The notes: generated from the sequence alone by a model not told the origin. Positions 32,086 through 44,540 are shown, numbered from the stretch's first letter. The stretch is DNA of 64,000 nt from Aphelocoma coerulescens (GCF_041296385.1 NW_027184084.1:2914001-2978000), one strand, 5' to 3'. A program made the numbers and translations.

Positions 32086-33805
32086 GTACTCTTGAGGTGA
32101 TGAAGAGGTATTTTATGCAAAGATAACCCCTAGTTGTAGAATAAAGGAGATATTAATTTTTGGTCAAAACCAATATTCTCTGGCAGAAGGTCATGGAAAC
32201 CCAGGTAAAAACTGACCTGGACTACTCTCCACTGATAGAGTTGCTAAAAGCTTATAAAGCTTGTCCAGCCCCAAACAGAGATGTGGGCTGAGGAAATATG
32301 CACAATCTTCAGTTAGTTGTGGGGAAAATCTGAAATTTCGCAAAAGAAAGGGGGGAAAAAACTTCATAAGGAAAAAGACTTGGCATCCATATGGGTGGAA
32401 GTTGGGCTCAGACCTGAACAAAGAGAGAAATATGTTGCTGAGCAGCAACAGAAAGAGCTACTTGAGTTGCAAATTGCGTTCAAGGCTGAAACAATAGCCT
32501 GCCTCAGGTCAGATTGAGAACTGAATGCCAAGAAGAAATTAGCCCAACACCTGAAAAAACAGTTAAACAAGCTTGTCCAGAGACAAAGAGCTTTAGATTT
32601 ACAAATTAACACTGATAGGGAAGGTGTGGAGAATGAACCAGGGTTTTCCAGTGTCCAGGAGGAGGTGGGCCTCCCTGAACATGATGTCACCTCTTTCCAC
32701 TCCCTGGAGGACTCAGTAAAGCCAACCCCCTCCCCCCCCCCAAGCTCTGCCCTCTTGTAAAGATGGAATTAGTTTACCAGGAGGCAGACCCTATGGTAAT
32801 GATATCTCACTCTGCAACAGAATTCTTTAAGTTACAAGGGAAAATTAGAAATCGTCCTAAAGAAAATGAAACGGAATGTTTTGAGAATTTGACTAATGGG
32901 GGAGAATTAAATCAAGCTTTCTGAGGAGAAAGCACATGGTGAAGAGCTGTGGTCTCTTGCCTAGGGAGCAACCTGTTATGTGAAAAGTTTGGACCTGTTG
33001 GAGGGGGAGAACCCATCTCTATCCCCAGTCCAAAATGTCCTAAAATTACCAAGAGAGGCAGCTGAACTCCAACCAATGCAAGTGAAACAGCTGATGCCCC
33101 ATCATCCTTCTCCCATTGAAAAATTTAAAGATCGAGACTGAAAAAACAAGCTCTCAGTGCCACCTTCAATAAATAAAATGGGAAATAAATGGAAATTAAT
33201 TTCTCCTGTAGTCTCAAGGAAGCTTTGCAAAATGCTCCTACACTGCCACCTTCTGGTGGTAGTGAGTATAGAGCCTTGCCTGCCACTAGAGGTGAGGAAT
33301 GGAATTACTGAATTCATTCCAGAATTAACACCACAGATGCCTATGGCAGAAAAAACCAAAATGCCATCAGATGGACAATTCTTTCTTTGTAAAACTAGTC
33401 TAAGCAGGACTGAGTTTTCTTTTTCTCTCTTCTTACAGGTATTCCAAAAGAAGAGGTGTTACATGAGATGAAGTGGCAACAGGAATGAAGAGTTGCTGTT
33501 CTTCACTGCATCGAGTGTTTACATGTTTTTATCTTGTTAAGTTTTAAAATATTTATGTTAATATGTGTTTTATATAAGTTTGCTGCAAGCAATATTTTAT
33601 AATGTTTATATTTTCTCTCTGGTTACCACAGTGGGTGGAGAAGATTCCTCCCTAAATTTACCTTAGGTTTTCACATGATTATGGAATCAAATTTGTATAC
33701 CTCTTCCTACCTCCTCAGAGCAAAGCATAAAATTACTATACCAAGGGAAGCGTATGTAGTAACAGTAAGCGATGTGTAAAGCATGATTGTGCAGAAAAGG
33801 GGGAT
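32086..33805 (+). pseudogene. Element G internal region, decayed gag-like frames
   Basis: Lies between the G leader and its 3' LTR. 32317-32760 has two neighbouring frames giving a Glu/Gln/Lys-rich, coiled-coil-like stretch (REKYVAEQQQKELLELQ, then KKQLNKLVQRQRALDLQI) that could be a gag domain, broken by a stop near 32516. No zinc knuckle, protease or polymerase was recognised; pol is absent. A polypyrimidine stretch plus CAG near 33415-33440 looks like a splice acceptor. AAAAGGGGGA precedes the LTR at 33795-33805. Confidence 0.5.
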
Positions 33806-35877
33806 GTTGAACTCTTGGTGACCCCTAGAAGGAGGGAGAAACAGAGATGACAGAAGAGCTGAAGTAGCAGCTTGAAAGTTCTCTCCAGGTGTAGACCAAG
33901 ACATAAGTGGTTAAGATGACAAAAGAGAAGAAGGAAGATTTCAGGTTTGAGAACCAATGACGGGTTTGGTTGTCTTGGGTAACCTAAAATGTTTGTATTC
34001 CATATCTATCTGTGCCAAAAAAATTGTTACTGTCTCTTTAAGACCCTGCAGCCAGAAAATGGAACTGTAGGGCAGAGGGGGAGGGTGCCTGAGCTTTTAA
34101 AAGTCAGAGCACTCAGGAAGAGCTCTCTCTTGCCTCTTGGCTCTACTGGCAACAGTAGCAACCCGAGAAGCTGCATTTTGCAATCATAAACTATTTCAGA
34201 GTGAAATTTGCAATACCTGTCAGCAGCACAGAGCCAGAGCTGGTCTGGGGTTGGGCCACCATTTGTCAATGCTCAAGAGTCCATTTTCTTCCCCCCTCTA
34301 TCGGAACAGGGACCCAAGACAGCAGCACCAGCAGAATCCAGCAGATCGCAGGAGGAAGCAGCGAGCAGCAGCACTGACCTCACACATCAGCAATTCCCAT
34401 CTGCCACTAGAACTGCTTCATAAGGGCCTACCTTCCCGGTTTTTGTTCCAGGGGGAAGGTTGAGTCAAGCGGGATTTGTACACCATCTACCTCCTGTCTT
34501 CTAGGCTGCGCAGTCCTATGCAGAGGGCACCATCTTGGGGGGAGGGGTTACTTTGCTATTGTGAGTTTCTCTTTGTTCCTGGGGAGTTGTTGGAGGTTAG
34601 GATTTTTCCTTTTTTTTTTCTTTCTTTCAGGGAATTTTGTTCCATTTGTTGCCTAAGAGATTATAAGGACCAGTACTTAAGAGAACAGAAGATGTGGCTG
34701 GGAGAAGGAGGAGGGGTGCAGATGGCTACTCTCTTAGCTGGAGGATTTTCTCTTGGGAAGGGCAGAGATACCTCAAAATTTTGGCTGGGGGGTGAGGGGC
34801 TGGGCTCGGCTCCTCTCTCTCTCGGGATCAGAGTGGAGACAGGTGGGGTTTGGTGCTGGACTGTTGCTGCTCAGAGGATTCACTGCCACTGCAGAGCTTT
34901 TGTCCTCCTACTGCTTCTCCTACCATGGGTGAGCCTTTGCCCGTAAAAGCAGCTGTTGAACTGGGACCTTATTAACACCCGACTTCACTGGAAAAGGACC
35001 CTCACCATCTACTCAGGTGCTCCAGGGGAAAACCTGGAACCCTGAGCCCTCAGACCCTCCGAGGGAGCCTCTCCTGGCTGCTTGCGGGAGCCTGGCTGCC
35101 GCTGCCTGGCCCTGCTGTCTTCTGCCACTGCTTCAGGTTTTTCACTACACTTTAACCCGACATCCTGGGTCTGCCCGACCCTCCTCAGTTCCTGCTACGG
35201 CTGCAGAGTTTCTGCTACACTCTATTTGCCACCCCAGGTGTGCCCGCCTCTGCTATTCCAGTCTGCTGCTCTGAGGTTTCCTGCTGCAGTCCATTCAGCT
35301 TCCTGAGTGGCACTGAGACCAGCTGACCCCTGTGAGTTTGCAGAGGAATCCTCTTTTCTCTCTCTTCTGCTTGCGCCATAGCGCCCCCTACAACTGTGGG
35401 GAATCATAGCACCTGCCCTGCCCAGCACCAACAGCACCCTTGCCGCCTGTGACCATAACTACACCAAGGGGGAAAGTGCGTGACAGCCCAGAGAAGGCTT
35501 GTTATTGGGTTTCTCTTTTTGTTTGTTGTTGCTGCCATTGTTGTTTGTCTTGTGATACATACACATACTAGTAAAGAACTGTTATTCCTTTTCCTACATC
35601 TTTGCCTGAAAGCCCTGTAATTTCAAAGTTATAATAATTTGGAGGGAAGGGGGTCACATTTTCCATTCCAAGGGAGGTTCCCGCCTTCCTTGGCAGACAC
35701 CTGTCCTTTAAACCAGGACATTCTCTGATTTTCTGAAGTTGATAGTAAAGTTTTTGTGTTGTTTTGACCTCTTGAGAATATCTTGTTGATATTTCTCCCA
35801 TGCATCTAATTCAGAGTACATGAAAAAACCTGTAAGCCCTTTTAAGAGGCTTGTTGAGTGAATTTTTGGGGCCTTAC
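33806..35877 (+). mobile_element. Element G 3' LTR, containing LTR F
   Basis: Starts TGTTGAACTCTTGG right after a polypurine tract and ends GGGGCCTTACA at 35877. An LTR F occupies 34588-35720. Only the last 157 bp match the 5' end-segment at 4638-4807. Whether 33806-34587 is all LTR G is uncertain, since I could not match it to 4031-4637 and the LTR F insertion shows no target duplication. Confidence 0.55.
34588..35720 (+). mobile_element. LTR F copy
   Basis: 1133 bp, TGTTGGAGGTTAGG...AAACCAGGACA. It is related to 37457-38521 and to the split copy 4831-5099/31117-32080. There is no matching target duplication at the ends, suggesting rearrangement or a deletion next to it. Confidence 0.8.
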
Positions 35878-36543
35878 AGCATGTAGTGATAGGACAAAGG
35901 GGAATGGGTTTAAACTGAAAGAGAATAGGTCTAGATTAGTGTTGGGAAATAGAATTATTGGGATCAATAAAAGAACTGTAGCAAGAGCCTGCAAGCAAAA
36001 GGCCTGTGTGAGAAAAACTCTCCATGAGAAAATTCTTGTGTGAGAAAAGGCCTGGGGAACAAAGAGGGAGTTTGAAGACTTTCAGCTGTTCAGATAAGAC
36101 CCAGAGAAGGGAGGTAAACATTGAATTCTTTTAATCATAACATAACTAATAGAAGCTTGCCAATGTAAGTCCAATTAGGTAGAAGTAGAAATGCGTTTTG
36201 ATAAGCTTTAAGCCACTTAGGAGTTAACAAGCTGGTATACTATATAAGTGCCTTTGGATTGCTAATAAACGGAGTTTTGCGCTTATCAACCAAATTGGTT
36301 TTGGACTGCAACTTTCTCCCCCCGTCGGAGCCGCCGGGCCTTTCTCCCTTTTACAATTCCAACAGATTAGATGTTTGGAAGAAATTCTTTACTGTGAGGG
36401 TGGTGAGGCAGTGTTCAAGGCCAGGATGGATGGGACTTTGAGCAACCTGGTCTAGTGAAAGGTGTCCCTGCCCATGGCAGAGGGGTTGGAACTAGATGAT
36501 CTTTAAGGTCCCTTCCAACCCAGACCATTCTATGATTCTATGA
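35878..36543 (+). mobile_element. CR1 LINE 3' end, split by LTR M
   Basis: 35878-35939 and 36365-36543 join into a typical CR1 3' region (GAAATTCTTTACTGTGAGGGTGG...) ending in ATTCTATGATTCTATGA. It is heavily 5'-truncated and non-coding. Confidence 0.9.
35940..36364 (+). mobile_element. Solo LTR M
   Basis: 425 bp, TGTTGGGAAATAG...ACAATTCCAACA, with the 6-bp duplication GATTAG (35934-35939, 36365-36370). TATATAAGTG lies near 36241 and AATAAACGG at 36264. The 6-bp duplication points to a class II family. Confidence 0.92.
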
Positions 36544-36559
36544 AAAACTAAAAACCAGA

Positions 36560-37143
36560 AGAATCCACTGCCTTAAACCCAGGATATATCCCGTATCAAC
36601 AGTATTGTTGAGCTTTTGATGGGATACCTTCCCTTTTCGGACGAGGGTGAAAGAGCAGAGGAGGCTGCTGTCTTGCTAAAGTTCTTTATTTCATAGTCTC
36701 ATAGTTTTCTGAAGGTAGAGTTTGAAGGGGTTACATGATAAGGCCAAGCAGTAACAGCAGTGGAAGGCAGACAGCAAGTAGAAAACAGCTTCTTCTTCTT
36801 TTCTAAACTTACAGAAGTGTGGATTATATTTGTTAATTAACCAATAAAATTAACACATGATTCTAGTTTTTCTTTTCTTAACCTATCCTGGTCTAATTCT
36901 AACAATCCTAAGTCTTACACAAGTGTTAAATAGGTATTACACAGATTTGCGTATACAGTTTCTATCAGTTCCTATTGTTTATGTGAACACTCTATCTAAA
37001 AAATGTGAATAGTATAGTTCCATCTATGTTTTGTCTAAAGTAAAGAAATTCTGTGAAAAGGTAACACTGCTGCAGTAAGAACTGTGTTTAAGGTCTCTTT
37101 GCTGCAGCTTTTCAATGCTTAAAGCACTTAGCATATATTTCTA
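36560..37143 (-). mobile_element. LTR H of a minus-strand class II relic
   Basis: Follows the env tail on the minus strand. The part near 36900-37140 matches 58645-58879 in reverse. Reverse-strand AATAAAGAAC lies near 36690. Exact ends were not determined. Confidence 0.6.
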
Positions 37144-39360
37144 CTAAAAGTTAAAAATCTGTATTTCTATTTCACTTTGGTGTGACTTCATGTATCTCAG
37201 CTTATCCAAAGGTTTTAATTCAACCCCTGTGCTTTGGCTTTCCTCTGGGCCTGAGTCCAGAGGAGCTCTCACTCCAACATCTCCCCCTCCTGTTTGAACT
37301 ATGTAGACTCCTTTAATAGCTTTGTTGAACATTTGCTGAATACATTGAAGCAAACAAGGCACTATTATTAACACAACTATGATGATAACTAATATGTAGA
37401 AACTCATCTTTAAAAGTTCTTTTACTCATGCTGTTAAATGCTATCTATTAAGCAGGTGTTGGGGTTTTTAGGAGTTCTCCTGTTTTCTTTTTCTCTTAAA
37501 GAATTTTTCCCATATATGTTGCCAGGGCAAAAAATTACTGTGTGCTTAAGAAAAACAAAAGATGTGGCCACAGAGAGAGGGGTCGAACTGGCTACTCTCT
37601 TTCACCTGGGGGTTGGGTACACCCCAGGAGGGCTGGTGTTCTCAGCATTGGGACAGAGAGACGCTGCCATCATTGTGGATGGATTTTGTCTGCTGCGGGC
37701 TTCTGCTTTCAGCTGCCTTCCTTCTACCGTGAGTGGAGCCTGCTCACTGGAGTGGCTGTTGCACCGGGACCCTAACACTCCACCTTACTAAAAAAGGGAC
37801 CTGTTCACCATCTGCTCAGGTGCCTCAGGGAGAAACCCTGGGATTCCCAAGCCCGCCTTTCCCTGCCCCGCTGGGAGCTGGGCTGCGGCCGCCCTGCCCC
37901 TGTCGTTGCTTTGAGCCTTCGCCACTCTGTAGCCCCACCACACCCTGCCTGCCAAGACCTCCCGGGGTTCCCGCTGCAGCTCCGGAGTTTGATACATCTC
38001 GTCTGCCACCCGGGATTTGTGCTCCTCCCTGCTGTTCCAGCCTGCTGTCCCTGAGGGTCCGGCTGGACACTGGGATCGGCTGCCCCAGGGGGTTTGTGAA
38101 GCCTTTCTTCCATCCCTCCCCATCTCAGTCAAGCCGCCATTACCGCGTGCTCCCTGAGCTGGCTCTGGAGCGCCCCCTGCATCCACGGGAGAATCATCAC
38201 ACCTGCCCTGCTCACCAGGAGCCGCCAGCGCCCCTGCCGGCTGCGATAGTAACTGCACCAAAGGGGAAAGGGCCTGACAGCCGAGAAAGCTAGCACTGGG
38301 TTTGTGGTTCTGTTTGCTGTTACTGCCATAGTTATTGTTGTTTGTTTGCCTGTTTACACATATATAATAGTAAATAACTGTTATTCCTGTTCCTCATATC
38401 TTTGCCTGAAAGCCCCTTAATTTCAAAATTATAATAATTCTGAGGGAAGGGGATTGCATTTTTCATTTCAAGGGAGGCTTCTGCCTTCCTTGGCAGATAC
38501 CTGTCTTTTCAAACCAAGACAGCAGGTTATCTAAGTTCCATCATCAACTCTAATCTTTGACACACTTTCTTGAAGTTGTTGAATACTCTTATGGATGGAT
38601 TTTGAATGATTAGATAAATTCATACAACACATTCTTTTTAAATCTTCACACTCGTTCATGTGTTAATAAAAGGAAATCAATTGCAGCTCTGTTTTGCAAA
38701 GTTGCATGTCTGACATCTTTGGTATCTGTTAACGTATCACTTAATGCAAGGGAGGTAGCATTGAATTCTTTACTCAGCCAACACCTTAGTTGGTCTAATT
38801 GTTTCAGTGCCACTCTTGAAGTTGTGGTAAAAGAAGAGCTGCTGTGAGCCTTTTTGCAAGACTCTAGGGTACAAAATTATCATTACAATCTGGCTTATAC
38901 TGATAAATAGACCTGTTACTTCTGTGTCTCATAAAAGTAGGCATTTTTGCACTGGGTGTTATCAAAGTAAGTTTTCTTATGCTACATGGTCTACTAGTGA
39001 TGTGTGCTGGGATAGCAGGCCAAACTCTATCTCTACAAATGAAAAATATTTTACGTGGTAATTGAAAGGGAGTATCATATACAGAATGAACTAAAGAAGT
39101 ATAATTGCACCATGAGGTCTGATTTTTATATAAATTGTGATAAGGAGTAACATCCTTAATTAAAGATTGACCCTTGTTTGTATAATTAAATTTGACACAA
39201 AAGGTCATATATGTAGAAGTAAGGATCTTTAGTTTCTGAGGTTCAGAAGATGCCTTGGGAAGGTAAGGAACCTACCAATTCCATGCATCTACCGGATTGT
39301 TGTAGTTGCACACATTTGTCTCAACCAAGAGACCTTGAATAGCTTAATCAATTTCTATTG
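37144..39360 (-). pseudogene. env: Env relic, minus strand, split by LTR F
   Basis: The minus-strand frame 37407-37144 gives a membrane span (ILVIIIVVLIIVPCLL) and a cytoplasmic tail (ELKPLDKLR, HQSEIEIQ), shared with the tail in J at 58545-58641. Upstream of the solo LTR F, 39208-38864 and neighbouring broken frames give a Cys-, Asn-x-Ser/Thr-rich extracellular-type sequence (NQTSWCNYTS), consistent with surface/transmembrane subunits. Many stops are present; it is not functional. No pol or gag of this element was seen upstream. Confidence 0.7.
37457..38521 (+). mobile_element. Solo LTR F in env relic
   Basis: 1065 bp, TGTTGGGGTTTTTAGG...AAACCAAGACA, with the exact 5-bp duplication GCAGG (37452-37456, 38522-38526). 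Confidence 0.92.
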
Positions 39361-39691
39361 GAATTGGCCAAGCATGTACTGGCACACCAACCAAACAGGT
39401 GGAAAATGGCTTCTCAGGGATCATATTGGACAGACATATGGTATCTATTCTCACTCTTGTTCAGAAGGCATCAAAACTGCTCAAAGGCAATTCACAACTA
39501 ATGCCTGATGCTATTTCACTCTCTCTTGACATTAGTATTGTTGATGAGAATGTCTTAATTCTACATCCAGCTTTGAAGTACAGAGGATATTATTGATTTC
39601 AATGCTTTTATTATAATTTATCACTGATTTTTAAGTGTCATGTGAATAAGTAAACAGGATTTAATTACTTAAAACTACTCTATTTTCTCTC
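39361..39691. other. No recognised feature
   Basis: AT-rich. Short frames only (for example 39399-39596 plus), without motifs. It may extend the env relic. Confidence 0.5.
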
Positions 39692-40355
39692 TGTCTTGGT
39701 GTGACTTTATGATGCTGTATCCCCTATTGCCTGCTTATTGCCCAGACATGAATCCTGTGCCTTTTTGTGCCTTTAAGCTGGGTCTGAGAGAAAAGGGGGG
39801 GAAGCTGAGCTAATTCTTCAGTGCGGTTTGTGTTCAAGGACACACACACTGCCCTGTGTTCTCACTGCTGCAGAGCCGAGGAAGCACCTTCCTGCTTCTA
39901 GCCAGCTCTCGGCTCTGTTTCTCAGGAGAGAGACGGAGAGTTAAAATTCTTTGCGTTTTAGCTAGCTTCTTGTTCATTAGCTCAGGCAAGAGGTTTTTTC
40001 CTTGGACTGTGGCTCCTTCTTCTTCTCCTGGAACTGTTCAGCTTTGCTCTGGCCCGGAACACCATCACCGGGAGGCCCCACACTGCTGCCCGGAGGGGCC
40101 CATGCCGCATCCCAGCTCTGGAGAGAGCAGAGCCACACCTACAGAAAGGACTCTGAATCTACCAGTTTTTCTCCACAATGAGAAGGTTTATTATCTAACA
40201 TTATTCATTTTGTGCCTGCATGTACTTTGCTTGTTAAATAAACAGCTTTTTTTTTCACTTTCCTCCAATAAATTTCTTTCCAAACCTGGTGGGGGAGGGG
40301 CTGCTAAAACCTGCCTTCCATTAGAGGAGATGTTCATCTCAGATGTTTCCCCCTA
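39692..40355 (+). mobile_element. Older LTR related to LTR A
   Basis: Starts TGTCTTGGTGTGACTTTATGATG and keeps the LTR A layout: the GAGAGAGAC(G)GAGAGTT block, TTGTTAAATAAAC near 40228, and the GAACCTGGTGGGGGAGGGG stretch near 40280. It has many substitutions. The 3' end is approximate and no duplication was identified. Confidence 0.75.
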
Positions 40356-40619
40356 ATTTGTCTCAAACTGAGACACTCTCCAACAGTGGAGAAGAAAGCA
40401 TTTTATTTTCATGAAAAACTGTGTTTTTCATAACAAATTTCAAGATAAATTTATTCAATATCATTTGTTTATAGATTGTCTTTGTTTTAGTAGTCAGAGG
40501 AAATTCAATTTCATACTCACTAAAATGAAAATAAGTATTTTTCCACTTACCTTTTACTTCTAACTTGTCTTTCCACTAAATTAAAAGGGAGAAATTACTC
40601 TGAAAAAAAATTTACTTTT
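40356..40619. other. No recognised feature
   Basis: AT-rich, no gene-like frame, between an old LTR and a CR1 3' end. Confidence 0.5.
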
Positions 40620-40711
40620 TCATAAAATCATAGAATCATTTAGGTTGGAAAAGACCTCTAAGGTCATCAAGTCCAACTGTTAACCCAGAATTGCCAAGGC
40701 CACCACTAAAC

Positions 40712-41085
40712 TATTACCGCAGGCCTGGTTCCTACGGTATAGCACCGTGTCCCGCAGCCATAGGGGAGGAGGAGGAGAAGATCCAGCAGGCAGGAGTTGT
40801 GCAGCAAGATTGATTTATTTAATTATTTTACAAACTCTTTTATAGACTTTTTTCTTCATAGCCTAATTGGACAAAGGGCCAGCCACCCCTTGGGGGTGAT
40901 TGGCTAAAATCCTAAAACATCCATTGTCAAAATATTTTTCTACTATACCATAAACAAGACTTTTCAAGGTTGCAGGTGGCTTGGTTGTTTACATTCCCTG
41001 CCACCTCTTCTGTGAGAGAGAAAAGTCTCTCACGGACTTAGAAAATAACAAGAAAATCCTCGCTAGCAGCATTTTTGTATCTACA
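40712..41085 (-). mobile_element. Solo LTR B (subtype 2) in CR1
   Basis: 374 bp, with the 6-bp duplication CTAAAC (40706-40711, 41086-41091). Confidence 0.94.
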
Positions 41086-41342
41086 CTAAACCATGTACCA
41101 AAGGGCAATGTCTACATGCCTAGTAAATCCCTCCAGGGATGGTGACTCTACCATTTCCCTGGGCAGCCTGTTCCAGTGCTTGACCACCCTTTCTGTGAAG
41201 AATCTTTTCCAAATATCCAGTCTAAACCTCTCATGGTGCAACTTGAGGCCGTTTCCTCTTGTCCAAGTGCTTGTTACTTGGGAAAACAGTCCAATCCCCA
41301 CCTTGCTACAACCTCCTTTCAGGTAGTTGTAGAGAGCAGGAA

Positions 41343-41990
41343 TGTGGGAATCCAGAGTGCAGAAAATATTTCTCTGCCTGTTTTAAAGGGTTTTTACCCC
41401 CCTGAACAACACTGTTTTGACCTTCATCCATGGAAAAAATTGCCAACGATCAGACAAGAACTAGAAAATACAGTGGTGTGAATTAGGTGATAGACTACTA
41501 TGTAAGATTGTCACAGGGTGAAAAATTTAGAGGTTTTGGGCTTCTCTTTGTAGTAAATAGATAAGAGCAAAAAAAGTTAAAATGGAGGATTGTTGTTGTT
41601 CTACAAACCTTTTCCTTCTTCTTCTACTACTCCATATTCTGCAGTAGAAGTAATTTGGGATGATTGGACAAAAAATTCCGCAGTTCCTGGCCATGTTACT
41701 GAATAATTGGTAGGAAAGTGAAAATAATATATGTTTTTAGTAACCATTGGTTAAATTATCTTTAAAAGGCTGTGTAAATCTTGATAATTAGGCTTTTTCC
41801 TGAATTCTCTGCTCTGTGCTATGTCTGGGTCATGCTAGTGACTCTGTTTCTCTCATAAGACTTAATAAACAACTATGTAGCAGCAGCGAAGGCTGAAAGT
41901 CTCCGTTTGTCTCTCAAACTAACTCCTGGCAAGGACTTTAAAAACTGTCTCCCATCAGGAGAGATTTGATTTACGGCACGATCAGTGTCA
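41343..41990 (+). mobile_element. Solo LTR P, copy 1, in CR1
   Basis: 648 bp, TGTGGGAATCC...ATCAGTGTCA, with the 6-bp duplication CAGGAA (41337-41342, 41991-41996). AATAAACAAC lies near 41865. Its middle is almost identical to copy 2 at 44541-45194. Confidence 0.92.
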
Positions 41991-42839
41991 CAGGAAGGTC
42001 TCCCCTGAGCCTCCATTTCTCCAGGCTAAACATCCCCATTTCTCTCAGCTGCTCCTCATAAGACTTGAGCTCTAGACCCTTGACCAGCGGCATTGCTTTT
42101 CTTTGGACATGCTCCAGCACCAAAATGTCTTTCTTGTAGTGAGGGGTCCAAAACCGAACACAGTATTCAAGGTGTGGCCTCACCAGTGCCAAGTACAGAG
42201 GAAGATCCCTGTCCTAGTCTTGCTGGCCATGCTATTACTGATAGAGGCCAGGATGCTGTTGGTCTTCTTGGCCACCTAGGCACATGCTGGCTCATGTCCA
42301 GGTGTCTGTCAATCAACACCCTCATGTCTTTTTATGCCAGGCCACTTTCCAGCCACTCTTCCCCAAGCCTGTAGCACTGCATGGGGTTGTCGTGACACAA
42401 GTACAGGACCTGGCACTTTGCCTTGTTGAGCCTCATACAGTTGGACTCAATCCAGCCTTTCTGGACCCCTCTGTAGAGCCTTCCTGCCCTCAAGCAGATC
42501 AACATTCCCACCCAACTTGGTGTCATCTGTGAACATACTGAGGGTGCACTCAATCCCCTCATCCAGGTCTTTGATAAAGATATTGAAGAGAACCAGTCCC
42601 AATACTGAGCCCTGAGGAACACCACTGGTGACCGGCTGCCAACTGGTTTTAACTCCATTCACCACCACTATCTGAACCTGGCCATCCAACCAGTTTTTTA
42701 CCCAGCAAAGAGTACAGCCATCCAAGCCATGAGCAGCCAGTTTCTCTAGGAGAATGCTGTGGGAAATGGTGCCAAGGGCTTTAATAAAGTCCACGTAGAC
42801 AATATCCACAGCCTTTCCCTCATCCATTAAGTGTGCTAC

Positions 42840-43214
42840 TGTAGATACAAAAATGCTGCTAGCAAGGATTTTCTTGCTATTTTCTAAGTCCGTGAGAGAC
42901 TTTTCTCTCTCACAGAAGAGGTAGCAGGGAATGTAAACAACCAAGCCACCTGCAACCTTGAAAAGTCTTGTTTATGGTATAGTAGAAAAATATTTTGACA
43001 ATGGATGTTTTAGGATTTTAGCCAATCACCCCCAAGGGGTGGCTGGTCCCTTATCCAATTAGACTATGAAGAAAAAAGTCTATAAAAGAGTTTGTAAAAT
43101 AATTAAATAAATCAATCTTGCTGCACAATTCCTGCCTGCTGGATCTTGTCTCCTCCTCGTCCCTATGGCTGCGGGACACGGTGATATACCATAGGAACCA
43201 GGCCTGCGGTAATA
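42840..43214 (+). mobile_element. Solo LTR B (subtype 2) in CR1
   Basis: 375 bp, TGTAGATACAAAAATGC...CCTGCGGTAATA, with the 6-bp duplication TGCTAC (42834-42839, 43215-43220). Confidence 0.94.
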
Positions 43215-43690
43215 TGCTACCTTGTCAGAAAAGGAGATCAGGTTGGTCAAACAGGACCTGTCTTTCATAAACCTGTGCTGGCTTGGCCTGATACTCTCGT
43301 TGTCCTGTACCTGACACGCGATGACACTCAAGATGATCTGCTCCATAACCTTCCCCATCATCAAGGTTAGGCTGACAGGCCTGTAGTTCCCCGGATCCTG
43401 CTTCAAGCCCTTCTTGTAGATGGGCATCACATTTTCTCACCTTCAGTCAACTGGGACTTCCCCAGTTAGGCAGGACTGCTAGTAAATGATTGAAAGTGGC
43501 TAGGTGAGCACTTTTGCCAGCTCCCTCAGTAGCCTTGGGTGGATCCCATCCAAACCCATAGACTTGTGTGTGTTTAAGTGGTGTAGCAGGTCACTGACCA
43601 TTTCCCCTTGGATTATGGAGGTTTTATTCTGCTCCCCATTCCTGTCTTCCATCTTAGGTGGCTGGGTACCCAGAGAACAACTGGTCAGTT

Positions 43691-44540
43691 GAGAGAAAGT
43701 TCAAAGTGAGAGAAAATGTTATTTAAAAGCAATAGTGTTGTTTTCCTCCTTTAAAAAATATTTAATTCCCTCTTTTCTATGGGGAAAGTGGGAGGACTGG
43801 GAAACAGCAGAAATAATGAATGAAATGGATATTTCACCACAAGCAATTAAAACTTTCTTGCTTTTGCTGTTTAAGAAATGGCCATTAAAATTGATGCAAT
43901 ATAATTTAAAATACTATAAATTAATATCAGTCCAGTAATTTTTATTAAGCATGCAGTTAAACATAAAGCTTGACATCTTAAAGAGGTAAGTAAGTATTTC
44001 CTCTCTTAAAATGTCTTTCCTTGAGTCTGAGTCCCTTGCTGCTCACTCAGGTATAGCACTCTCATATCCCTGGCTTTTGCTATTTCACTGCTGCAGAAAA
44101 AGCTCCTCCAGCAGTGCCATATTGAGGATGCTTCTGTTAGGAGTGAGGATGCCTCTTATGAATGGAGTGAGAGCTTTAGACAAGTCCTGCCTTAGGCTCA
44201 GATTTCTGGCAGTAGCTCTATTTGAGGTGACCTGCACCCCAAATTGCTCATGCACGTTCTTAGGAATGGGCAATTAGGTCTATTATAAAATTAATTATTT
44301 ATTGAATAGACACAAGATTAACAGACAAAAGCCTTTAAACAGACTATTTACTACACAGGATAAAACAAAGAACTACTAGTAGATACATAAACAGTGCACA
44401 ATAAAGTACCTATATTACAGCTAGGAAAGAAATAGTATAGATTTAAGAAATCAATGTAACTTACTACTGAATTGATGATGGAGCACACAACTTTCTTTTC
44501 ACTCAATTCCCAGGAAAGTATCTCAAAACAGGTGTCCCTG
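43691..44540. other. No recognised gene
   Basis: Short frames only (43735-43938 plus; 44085-44273 minus, 62 codons), with no motif I know. Reverse-strand AATAAATAATTAATT near 44295 may mark the end of an LTR in reverse orientation whose body would continue at 45195-45660 past LTR P. Confidence 0.4.

Larger units (their letters stand above)
40620..43690 (-). mobile_element. CR1 LINE 3' portion, minus strand, with three LTRs inside
   Basis: CR1 pieces 40620-40711, 41086-41342, 41991-42839 and 43215-43690 (about 1.68 kb in sum) are in order. On the minus strand they encode ORF2 RT segments (KQDPGNYRPVSL near 43400; [13 protein letters not shown] near 42780; [11 protein letters not shown] near 42620; FTDDTKLGG near 42520) followed by the C-terminal [13 protein letters not shown] and the CR1 3' end at 40620. 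Stops and frameshifts are present (FTDD replaces the family FADD). Each gap is a solo LTR with its own duplication, so it is one dead insertion hit three times. Confidence 0.92.

Noticed and set aside
31929..32120. Phe/Leu-rich minus-strand frame
   Set aside because: Translation of the AAAAAG microsatellite, not a gene.
37788..38293. Pro-rich frames on both strands around 38 kb
   Set aside because: They fall inside solo LTR F, a non-coding repeat with GC-rich stretches.
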